64,000 bases of DNA from Pseudoips prasinana. Taxonomy: Eukaryota; Arthropoda; Insecta; Lepidoptera; Nolidae. Below, piece by piece: positions 55,401 to 64,000 of this stretch (position 1 is the first letter of the stretch; each line of letters opens with the position of its first letter). The notes under the pieces are model-generated. The model did not search any database and was not told the origin of the DNA. It saw only the letters and a list, made by a program, of their open reading frames with translations. The stretch spans positions 645,001-709,000 of the forward strand of contig OX621246.1 in NCBI GenBank assembly GCA_951640165.1. Reading direction: 5' to 3'. A program made the translations under genes and the position numbers.

Positions 55401-58400
55401 CAGACGAAGCCCATTTTCACCTGAGCGGATTTGTAAATAAACAAAATTGCCGTTATTGGAGCGCTGAACAGCCTTCACGCAAACATCAAAAGCCTCTTCA
55501 TTGCCAGAAAGTGACGGTTTGGGCAGCGGTTTCAGCTAGAGGGCTCATTGGGCCTTATTTCTTCGAAAATTCTAGCGGCCAAGCATTGACGGTAAATACG
55601 GAGCGATATGTCAAAATGCTAAAAGATTTTTTAAGACCAACTCTTGCTGGGCTGCAGGAGTACAACTCCCTGACTTGGTTCCAGCAGGATGGCGCCACCT
55701 GCCACACGTCTAATGCCAGTATGGAGGTCGTAAAGGAGATGTTCCCCGGTAAAGTGATCTCTAAGAGGGGTGATATCGAGTGGCCACCACGAAGCCCCGA
55801 CTTGTCTCCACCGGATTTTTTTTTGTGGGGATACCTCAAAAATAAGGTTTACTCCTATAAACCAGAGACAATTACCGCCTTGAAAGAAAACATTCGAACG
55901 GAAATGGCGGCTATATCAACAGCAACGTGCCAGCGCGTTTTTGAAAATTTTAAACACCGCTTGGAAGAGTGCTCCCGGCGAGAGGGAGCACATCTAGATG
56001 ATGTTATTTTCAAAAAATAAATTATAATAATGTTACATTAAGTTACTTTTTAAATAAATTGTTTTAGTACTATCAGTCTTTTTTTATAAAGGTTTCAAAA
56101 GTGAACTTTACTCTGGCCCACCCTGTATCAAAGTTGTAATAGAAACTAGTGGAGAAGAGCTGGATACAGGCACTTACCAGTTTTTTTTTTGTTTTTTTAT
56201 TATTTACCTGCAATCAGTCTCATGTGACTATAATCATGTTTGTTGAAGTGAAATAAGTTTTAGAGGAATGTGGCCACTACCCCAACTCTCTTCAGTCATC
56301 AAGCACATTGGCTCTTTTCAATTGTTTTATATGATTTCTTTGCAGAAGCATATTTGCCTAATCTGTGTAATTTTCAGAGTAAACTTTAGCTTCTACAATC
56401 ACAGTTTTCATGTCCAAGTACTCATGAATCTCTGAGTTGCGAGTGAACCAAGTTGCGCCACTTATTGTCATCAATATATTGTTCTGAGCTCTCTGAAGGC
56501 ACATTATGTTGGATTTATAGGCTGATGACCACAATTGTATACAATAAGTCCAATTAGGCTTGATAACTGCACTCTAAGTTTGTTACTGAGGGACAGCATT
56601 GACTGTCTGCCTAGTAACCACAAAAGATTTCTGAATCGGTTATTAATCTCATCTCGTTTTTTCGTTATATGGTCTTTCCATGTCATACGTTGGTCCAAGT
56701 AGAATCCCAAGTATTTCACACATTTGGATTGTGGCAATGTCTCCTGGCCGAGGTTGACTGTTGGGCATAACTTCTTCCTCAGAGTAAACGTGATGTGGTA
56801 AGACTTAGGGGCACTTGCTCGAACGCGCCATTTTAGCAACCACTCATTGGTGAGGTTTGATTGATTTTGTAGCATTCTACTAGCGGTTTCAGGGTTACTA
56901 TTAGACGCCGACCGAAGAGTATAACAAGCCACTGTGTTTAGCGTTTGTGGACTATGAGAAAGCCTTTGATTCTATCGAAACATGGGCCGTGCTGAGGTCT
57001 CTCATAAGGTGCCAAATTGACTACCGGTATATCGAGGTGATAAAGTGTTTGTATGAAAACGCCACTATGTCAGTGCGACTCCAGGACCAGATCTCGAAAC
57101 CTATCCACTTGCAGCGAGGCGTGAGACAGGGAGATGTTATATCTCCGAAACTGTTCACCGCTGCATTGGAAGACGTCTTCAAGCTTCTGGACTGGAAAGG
57201 CTTTGGCATCAATGTCAATGGCGAGTACATCACTCACCTTCGATTTGCCGATGATATCGTAGTCATGGCTGAGACCATGGAAGACCTCGGTACAATGCTC
57301 GATGACCTCAGCAGAGTCTCTCAACAAGTGGGTCTGAAAATGAACATGGATAAGACGAAAGTCATGTCAAACGTCCATGTTACACCCACTCAATTGAAAG
57401 TTGGTGACTCTGCACTCGAAGTTGTAGAGAACTATATTTACCTAGGACAGACCATCCAACTAGGTAGGTCCAACTTCGAGAAGGAGGTCAATCGTAGAAT
57501 CCAACTCGGATGGGCAGCGTTCGGGAAGCTACGTAACATCTTCTCGTCCAAAATACCGCAGTGTCTCAAGTCGAAAGTCTTCGACCAGTGTGTGTTGCCA
57601 GTGATTACATACGGAACAGAGACGTGGTCGCTCACTATGGGCCTTATTCGAAGGCTCAAGGTCACCCAAAGAGCAATGGAGAGGGCTATGCTCGGAGTTT
57701 CCCTGCGGGATCGCATCAGAAATGACGAAATCCGCAGGCGAACCAAAGTCACCGACATAGCCCAAAGAATTGCCAAGCTGAAGTGGCAGTGGGCAGGGCA
57801 CATAGCTCGTAGAGCCGACGGCCGTTGGGGCAGAAAGGTTCTCGAGTGGCGACCACGAACCGGAAGACGCAGCGTGGGCAGGCCCCCTACAAGATGGACC
57901 GATGATCTTGTGCGGGTCGCTGGAAATCGCTGGATGCGGATAGCGCAAGACCGGCAATTGTGGAGATCATTGGGGGAGGCCTTTGTCCAGCAGTGGACGT
58001 CTTTCGGCTGATATGATGATGATGATGATGATGATTAGACGCCAGGAAAGCGGCGTCATCTGCAAAGGTCGCGACATTTACATTGGGAGCCTCTGGTAGG
58101 TCATGAGTAAATATGATATACAACACAGGACCGAGAACAGAACCTTGTGGAACTCCAGCATAACATGTGTGGATAGATGATCTTGCGCTTCGTTGTTTTA
58201 CTTGAAACTGTCTATTTTTGAGATAAGAGTCCATCAGAAGGTCTTACCAGTTGAATCAACTTGCTTGCCTGTTCACTAATAGTAATAATATGCACACGTT
58301 TCCACGCCACCTTTGAGGTGAGCTTAGGGCGTTTTTTTTAATGTGATTTCCCCCGTAGGGCTATTCCACTGACCTGTTGAGATTCTGTTTAATTTGGAGC

Positions 58401-61400
58401 TATTAAATGGCTATAGATATTGGCAAGGGATGAAAATGATGTAGGGTGTAAATTAAAAAATATATGAAAATTTACTCACCAGAAAATGTTTGAAAAACAA
58501 GATTTAGTTGCATGTGCTTAAGTTTTTAAAAAGAGTAATTCCACTCTACAAGAAATTATCACTAACGCAATTCGCTTTCTTCTCTCTATGTATGGAGCTC
58601 CTAAAAAAATAATGTGCTTAGATCACTTGAGATATACATGTTTCGTTACTCTAAACACATCGAATACTCGAAATAAAAAACAAGTGCAGTTATCATGTCT
58701 TCCTCCAACCTCAGCGGCTGCTCATCAACATCTTTTTCGGGTATAGGTATTACCAAGTTCAATTGTGGTTGGATATCAGTTAGACCCAAAAGACTGGGGT
58801 TGGAAGTTGGGCCGACAATTCATTAGAGCCAGTTCAAACTTTACAATTTACACCCCTTTTATCATATTCAACCCTTGCCAATATCTATAGTCATTCAATA
58901 GCTTCAAATTAAACAGAATCACAAGAGATCAGTAGAATAGGCCTTCCGGGGAAATCACATAAAAAAAAACGCGCTAAGTATACTACCTCAAAGGTGGCGT
59001 GGAAACGTGTGCATATTATTATTATTATTGTTGTATGCTTTTTTATTTTCTCCACTTTTGCGAGGGTAGTAAACAATACCTATCACGCGGGCCTAAGCCA
59101 AGGGTGAAGGCAGATTAAGTAGAATAAGCGAATGTTAACGTGGATGATGTGAGGAATTATCGTGTGATGCAACAAGTATTTAAGACTGTGGCTTTCTCGA
59201 GCATGTGAAGTGTGTATGAGGGCATATCTAAAGTGTGTAAGTTTTGGAGAAGAGATTTAGGGACAATAGCAGTGGAAGACAATTTATTATTATTATTAGT
59301 AAACAGGCAAGCAGTTGATTCAACTTTTTACATTTTTAAGACTTTTTACATTTCCTTTATAATAGTCTAATGAACGATCCTACCAATTTTCAGCCTAATG
59401 GGAATTATTGTAACCTTGGATGTCTAAATTGACCATACTATTATACTTCTTCGGGTCGTAGCACACATATCAAAATGGAAAGGGATCGTCACCGTATCAA
59501 ATCAGAATCGTAACGTAATCGCATCGCCTCGGGCAAGCTTACGAACCGCGGTGCAGTGCGCGGTCGTCTTGCTGTCGGCTTTCCGTACCCTCACTTACGG
59601 CTCTCCGTACCCTCACGGCTCTCCGTACGCTAGCTTACGTATACCACTCTCCCCCCGCGCGGTCTGCGTTGCTGCACGTGCTGTGCGATTCACGAGATAG
59701 GCGACCTTGAAGTTAGCCTTTGCGAACGTTCGCGCATGTACACTCGTAAAAAATGTGTTATTCATTCTATTCTAGACCAAAATACGAATAAAAAAATGAT
59801 TGAACTAACAACGTCTAGCCGTCAACCAGCGGTCGGCGAACCGTAAGCGCGGCGTCGCCTAGCTGTAGCCGAGTCGACGGGGCGGAGCTTCTGATCCGCT
59901 TACGTTACGTGGTTACGTAAAGTGGACGACTGTTTGACGCCGAGGAGAAAGGCGAGGACGTGACGATCCCTTTCCGTTTTGATATGTGTGCTACGACCCT
60001 TCCTCTTATTGTGTTGATGGTAAGAATTAAATTTTATCTTCCCTAAATTGGGAAACACTGACTGCTTTGGCTGAAGCATCATGCTACTCCTGAAGGGAAC
60101 AGGAGACTGGAGGAGAGACAAGCAGATAACTGGGCCATACTTTTGAGATGTCATTCCAGTTATTTGGATATTCCGGCAGAATGATCCTAAGCATACAGCA
60201 TGCACTGTTCAGAAATTTTTCACAAACAAGAAAAAAAAAATAACTGATAGTATTTAACTCCCTCATAACATACTCTTCCTTTAGTTACTAATTCACATTT
60301 TATATTTCTAATTTGCATTATATTATATTGTTCTTGTTTGGGTTACATGCATTCCTAAATTTTGACTTTACCTCTGGCAGACAGATAGATGTCTCTGTCT
60401 GCAGATTATATATGGATGATGTGAACATAATACACAGTATCACAGACACAATTAATGTAACTTAAGGGACTAATTTCCCTATGAAACTGAACAACACATC
60501 AACATACCCAAAACTCCAATAAGTTTAATTTGCCATATATTTTTGATCAGCATTTTATGGGAAGCCTTCTTCTTCATTCTTAGATAGCGGTGCATGGTGC
60601 ATCTTAAATTATGTCCATGTTACACTTTGCTTAAAAAACAATTTAAGCCATAGTTGTGATTGTAATATCTATAGGAGATGAATGTAAAATAAGTTTACAC
60701 TTGACATTAGCAAAAATAATGATAGTAATCTGTATCGTAAGGGTAAGAATTATATTGTTGATTTTTTATGATATGATTTGTTCTGTATTTTATGTAAAAT
60801 CAAGCTTACCATAAATTAATGTTGATTATCCCTAACAGCAAGTGGTGGACACGTGGATAGAAGAGTACAAGACTACACGGGAAGTGGCACTGGTGCAATT
60901 GATGCAGTTCTTCATCAACTCATCAGGTTGCCGTGGAAAAATTTCCCCCGATATGGCCCAGATGGATCACACACTCATCATTAAAAAAATGACACAAGAA
61001 TTTGATGAGGTAATCTAAGTTGTTCTTACCTTTTGTGGTCATGCCCAATAAGCAAACAATTTCTAAGGATTTGACTGGTTAGCTGTGATTCAGTCAGCTA
61101 CATTTAATATATATAAGAAATGCGTATTTGTGATATGTGAATCTTTTAGCTTTTCTATAGCCAATTCTTACAAAGTTATTTATTAAAATCAAACTCATTC
61201 TGCCTGAACTTCATTGTGTAGAAGTGAAGGAGTGTTTAATCAAAACCCTTTGTACAGGAAAGTGGAGAATATCCACTAATAATGAGTGGACAAACCTGGA
61301 AGAAGTTCCGTGCCAGCTTCTGTGAGTTCATCCAGACTCTTGTGAAGATGTGCCAGTATTCCATCATCTATGACCAATACCTGATGGACAACATCATCTC

Positions 61401-63875
61401 ACTACTCACGGGCCTCTCTGACTCACAGGTCAGGGCCTTCCGGCATACTGCTACGTTAGCTGGTGAGCCATTACTAATACGTCCATTTTATTACGTTTTA
61501 TTTTCTTTAAAAAATGTTTCTGTGGGGTGGTGTGGTAAACTTAACCTAATCGAAAAAAAATTGTTTTTAAATAGTAACGACCCACCCATATATCCAACAC
61601 CATCATCACAATTAGCGAACTATAAACAATTAGTTAACATTGATTCTGATTAATCTTTTCCTACACAGTGATGAAATTAATGACAGCCCTGGTAGATGTT
61701 GCGCTCCTCACAAGTGTCAACTGTGACAACTGTTTGCGACAGTACGAGGCAGAGAGGCTGAAGGCCAGAGACAAGAGAGCCAATGAACGGTTAGAAGTGC
61801 TGGTTGCCAAGAGACAGGAGTTGGAAGAAAACATGGAGGAGATTAAGAACATGCTCTCGTATATGTTCAAGTCTGTTTTTGTGCACAGATACAGGTCAGT
61901 GGAATTTAGTAGTCATTGTGAATATGTTTATACTGATAAATCTGTATGTTATATATTCTGCGATAACATTATTCACACACAGTTAGGTGATCCCAAACTT
62001 AGCAGAGCTTGTACTATGGAAACCAGATAACTGATACATGTACATATTACTTTTCTTTTGTAAATACATACTTATATAGATAATTATACCCCGAATCTGG
62101 ACAAACAGACATGGAATCTATGACTAGCGGCGTTAAAGCTTAGCATTTACCAAAGGCATCAACTGGCCCGGCGTCCTAGGTGCTCCTTGGTTTGGTATTT
62201 AACTGCAGATAATGAGGTTCTAGGTACAAATCCTGAGTCAGTCATAATAGGGAATTTACTGCTTGTCTTGAAGTTAGTGGTAAACACCCGCACGCTTCAG
62301 AGTGAAATTTGATCAGAACAGAATATTAAAAGAAATGGGGGTAAGTAGGGTTATTATTGGTCTGGCTTGAAGGACCAATGTTTAGGCCCTAACGGGTGTA
62401 CTCAATAAAAGCAGTGGACTGTTTTAAATAAGTATATTGCAAATGGTCGCGTGGAACACAGTTCGCCTGCAGACTGCTGCGCCAGCCTATACTTTACATA
62501 GTTGTTTGTGCACAGGGACACATTACCAGACATAAGAGCCATCACAATGTCAGAGATTGGCATCTGGATGGAGAAGTTTCCAGCGCATTTCTTAGATGAC
62601 CTGTACCTCAAATATATTGGATGGACTTTACACGACAAGGTTTGTATTTTCAGATTTTCTATGCTCATATACTATGACCTCTCCAAATAAGGTATACTTT
62701 GGAACCTTTGAATTCTCTAGGAAAAGGATATATGGTTTGAAAATTAGGATTGGTGGATGGTGTACAGTGTGTATAGAACGATTTTTTATGACGTTATTGT
62801 TCTGTAAACTATAACGAGCTATTTGGCAGAGCACTATCTATACTGACTTCTAGCACCAGTGAAATTATCATTGTCTCCATCTATTTGTATATGGGGTAAT
62901 GCACGACGGCATATTAATCTAACGGATGTATAGTTATTACTTTTTAATTTTTAAATAGATTTTGAAAACAATACCTTAGTCAAATTAATATTGCGAATAG
63001 TAAAATCCAATGTGATTGTAATACATGAGCTGTAGCTTGCGCGGCAGCCCGGCGCCACGCGGCGGCCGGGTTACGGGCTACATACCAACGACACTACTTG
63101 AAAAGCAAAGGACACGAATGAAATGATTTTTTAAAGTAATTTAAATCAAAATAATGTGAAAATTTGCCCTCTATTTCATTTTCTGCTTCAAAATTACAAT
63201 TAGCGCTTTGTAATAAATTACAAATAATCATCTTCTAGAGTCTTTAAAGTTTAACCTGAAATAATGAATACGCAATTGTATTCTTTTTAATGGTATAGGA
63301 TAATTATTGGATGTACATATAACTCTGCCACAAAAATCACCTGTTTGTAACCACTCACAGAGAGAAATTTGTAGAAAACAGGTGTTCATATTTACAAGCG
63401 TAACACATCACAAAGAAAAACTATAATTTAGTACTATTACCAACTGGAAGAAATTGATGTAAATCTACATACTGATATTACATATACGTTTTAAAAGTGC
63501 TGACAATAATTTTAGATCGCAGAATGCGCGACCGAGACAGTTGAACACAGAATTGTACGGTGAAATCTTGTTCTCCACTGGATTCGAAAAAGTGCCATCT
63601 GTGTGCAAATATATATTTTTAAATTCACTATTCATTCAGTTGGTATCCAATAATTGTATTTGCAAAGTTTTCATAACAGTTAATCCTTCTGCGCAGGTTG
63701 GTGAAGTCCGCTTACGTTGCCTGCAAGCCCTGCAACCTCTTTACCAGACAGATGAGCTCAAGGGCAAGCTGGAGCTGTTCACCTCCAAGTTCAAGGACCG
63801 CATTGTCTCCATGACCCTGGACAAGGAGACGGAGGTGGCCGTCCATGCCGTCAGACTTGTCATCGCGATATTGAA
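52470..63875 (+). CDS. SA: Cohesin subunit SA (stromalin/STAG), 5' part, runs past the right edge
   Basis: This is the HEAT-repeat subunit that binds the kleisin Rad21/SCC1 in the cohesin ring and helps load it on chromatin. Exons seen: 52470-52955, 60839-61009, 61258-61462, 61669-61894, 62516-62639 and 63697-63875; donors and acceptors are GT-AG and phases agree, coding for the first 463 residues. Residues 1 to about 145 are low-complexity, with an AT-hook-like [11 protein letters not shown] and an RG-rich stretch ([13 protein letters not shown]) followed by proline-rich sequence. STAG homology starts at [15 protein letters not shown] and includes [20 protein letters not shown] and [18 protein letters not shown]. 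The stromalin conservative domain (about 357-440) contains [26 protein letters not shown] and [12 protein letters not shown]. Intron 1 is 7.9 kb and full of transposons. The rest of the gene (about two thirds) lies outside the window. Confidence 0.93.
53540..54235 (-). pseudogene. Relic of a DDE_3-type transposase
   Basis: Read on the minus strand from about 54210, frames separated by shifts and stops give [20 protein letters not shown] and [20 protein letters not shown], then [20 protein letters not shown], then [17 protein letters not shown] and finally [18 protein letters not shown]. The GDYHEEM-like and DNAPYHS-like blocks are recurrent in a Lepidoptera-rich family of DDE transposase-derived proteins. 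Several frameshifts make it non-functional. It lies in SA intron 1 in the opposite orientation to the gene. Confidence 0.7.
54561..54615. repeat. Perfect 25-bp-arm hairpin
   Basis: Arms at 54561-54585 and 54591-54615 are exact reverse complements with a five-base loop. A direct repeat GTAAAATTGTTTACTA follows at about 54617 and 54659. It could be an end-to-end short inverted-repeat element; nothing identifies a family. Confidence 0.8.
54819..56125 (+). mobile_element. rosa-type (DD41D) mariner element, 1.3 kb, complete
   Basis: The element begins CAGGGTGGGCCAGA and ends with its reverse complement; 27 bases match with one difference (A/G at position 15). TA lies on both sides (54817-54818, 56126-56127). 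It contains a single intact transposase. The flanks read as one frame across the empty site ([20 protein letters not shown] then NRLTN), typical of the C-terminal end of a LINE reverse transcriptase, so the element probably landed in a LINE relic. Confidence 0.9.
54935..56020 (+). CDS. rosa-type mariner transposase, 361 residues, intact
   Basis: The protein has an N-terminal paired helix-turn-helix DNA-binding region ([34 protein letters not shown]) and a DDE catalytic core with Asp157 ([11 protein letters not shown]), Asp252 ([12 protein letters not shown]) and Asp294 ([16 protein letters not shown]). There are 41 residues between the second and third Asp, the spacing that defines the DD41D (rosa) group; classical mariners have DD34D. 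There are no stops or frameshifts, and its length is typical. The start is the first Met of the frame, 116 bases inside the left end. Recent arrival or activity is plausible, given intact termini. Confidence 0.9.
   Translation: MSPFTGEHRAFAIQAFYENGRSYIVARRKFRVKFNLRSIRQCPSTQLLKQWLKRFQETGSTLPKKRRGRSRTVRTVQAIEEVNQSVEQNAELSTRRRSAAMGISRSSLRRILHDLKLHPYKIQLVQQLNPDDHTKRERFSSIMLERFSNFGNILFSDEAHFHLSGFVNKQNCRYWSAEQPSRKHQKPLHCQKVTVWAAVSARGLIGPYFFENSSGQALTVNTERYVKMLKDFLRPTLAGLQEYNSLTWFQQDGATCHTSNASMEVVKEMFPGKVISKRGDIEWPPRSPDLSPPDFFLWGYLKNKVYSYKPETITALKENIRTEMAAISTATCQRVFENFKHRLEECSRREGAHLDDVIFKK
56504..58250 (-). pseudogene. Jockey-like LINE reverse transcriptase relic, split by an RTE insertion
   Basis: On the minus strand, 58234 to 58044 encodes [35 protein letters not shown] and [13 protein letters not shown], the reverse transcriptase core with its FADD catalytic motif. 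The frame is cut by the RTE insertion (56910-58033) and resumes at 56909 with [20 protein letters not shown] and later [19 protein letters not shown]. Removing the insertion and one target duplication restores the frame across the site. The relic lacks its endonuclease and 3' end. Confidence 0.85.
56910..58033 (+). mobile_element. 5'-truncated RTE-type LINE with (TGA)n tail and 10-bp target duplication
   Basis: The element starts within the reverse transcriptase ([20 protein letters not shown]) and runs without a break to a stop at 58009-58011. It includes [18 protein letters not shown] (catalytic FADD), [39 protein letters not shown] and [16 protein letters not shown], all characteristic of RTE clade elements. 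A short (TGA)n tail ends it, as RTE elements do. The 10-base ATTAGACGCC occurs directly before (56900-56909) and after (58034-58043), a target-site duplication. Truncation at the 5' end is the usual outcome of target-primed reverse transcription. The remaining frame is intact, suggesting a young insertion. Confidence 0.9.
58284..59020. mobile_element. Long inverted-repeat element in SA intron 1
   Basis: The left end AATAATATGCACACGTTTCC and the right end are reverse complements, and the complementarity continues inward for roughly 150 bases on each side (for example GCCAATATCTATAG at 58870 against CTATAGATATTGGC at 58410). A further outer pair (about 58246-58283 against about 59293-59330, sharing CAAGCAGTTGATTCAAC) suggests that a still larger inverted structure was split by about 265 bases. 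No coding capacity. A non-autonomous foldback element is the likely identity. Confidence 0.75.
59453..59999. mobile_element. Non-autonomous inverted-repeat element (MITE), 547 bp
   Basis: It begins GGGTCGTAGCACACATATCA and ends with its reverse complement; about 42 bases match with few differences. The inside is GC-rich and has no gene. TTC flanks both ends and could be a three-base target duplication. Confidence 0.8.
60165..60235 (+). pseudogene. Tc1-like transposase relic
   Basis: One frame reads [20 protein letters not shown], matching the FQQDNDPKHT block around the second catalytic Asp of Tc1-type transposases. Nothing intact surrounds it. Confidence 0.55.
62190..62290 (+). mobile_element. 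tRNA-derived SINE, family 1, head fragment in SA intron 4
   Basis: TCCTTGGTTTGGTATTTAAC and GGTACAAATCCTGAGTCAG, followed by TAATAGGGAATTTACTGCTTG, match the heads of the other copies. Confidence 0.55.
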
Positions 63876-64000
63876 GTTAGTGATGTTTCAGCTTAGAGCA
63901 TAATATATATACAATCTGCTTTAATTTGGGAACATTTGTGAGGTGTTACTTGTAATATCTGTTCGCACAATATATTATAGCATTATCTCTTCACAAATGC

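Noticed and set aside
57529..57957. Minus-strand frames of 121-142 codons inside the RTE
   Set aside because: Antisense of the RTE reverse transcriptase coding sequence.
63541..63696. Upstream extension of SA exon 6 to an ATG at 63541
   Set aside because: It is intronic: the extension lacks STAG homology and a GCGCAG acceptor at 63696 fits the phase of exon 5.

Overview
This window is nuclear DNA of an insect, almost certainly a moth or butterfly (Lepidoptera). The genes are intron-rich and their proteins match insect families. The AT-rich spaces between exons are packed with repeats that look lepidopteran: tRNA-derived SINEs, a repeat starting with a CCGGCCAAGTGCGAGTCGG-type end, a repeat ending in a GGGGCACAGCTAGT-type end, RTE-type LINEs with (TGA)n tails, and many short inverted-repeat elements. 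The species cannot be named from sequence alone.

Five host genes are supported. (1) A small unidentified coiled-coil protein on the minus strand, 12930 to 10701, two exons. (2) PSMA6, proteasome alpha-type-6 subunit, plus strand, 17535-26447, five exons, 246 residues. (3) A secreted protein of the DNA/RNA non-specific endonuclease (insect dsRNase-like) family, minus strand, 42943 to 36299, three exons, 408 residues, with an apparently degenerate active site. (4) Rab10, minus strand, 49740 to 45802, four exons, 204 residues. (5) The 5' part of cohesin subunit SA (stromalin/STAG), plus strand, 52470 to 63875, six exons, running off the right edge.

Region by region: 1-10.7 kb has no recognisable gene, only SINE copies. 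10.7-17.5 kb holds the small gene and repeats. 17.5-26.5 kb is PSMA6; its exon 4 end and splice donor are repeated ten times as a 132-bp array ending in an antisense RTE fragment. 28.4-35.5 kb is a nested pair: a pogo-like DNA transposon with an intact 933-residue transposase sits at a TA inside a decayed jockey-like LINE. 35.6-43.7 kb is the nuclease-like gene with inverted-repeat elements filling its 5.3-kb first intron. 45.8-49.7 kb is Rab10. 52.5-64 kb is SA; its 7.9-kb first intron holds a transposase relic, an intact rosa-type (DD41D) mariner, a LINE relic split by a 5'-truncated RTE with perfect target-site duplications, two large inverted-repeat elements and a Tc1 relic.

The genes are housekeeping functions (protein degradation, vesicle traffic, chromosome cohesion) plus one secreted nuclease-like protein. 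I see no operon-like or pathway link between them. The most unusual content is the splice-site-bearing minisatellite in PSMA6, the intact pogo-like element with its ATCGACA-type subterminal repeats, the nuclease-like gene lacking its catalytic motif, and nested insertions whose original sites can be read from the sequence.
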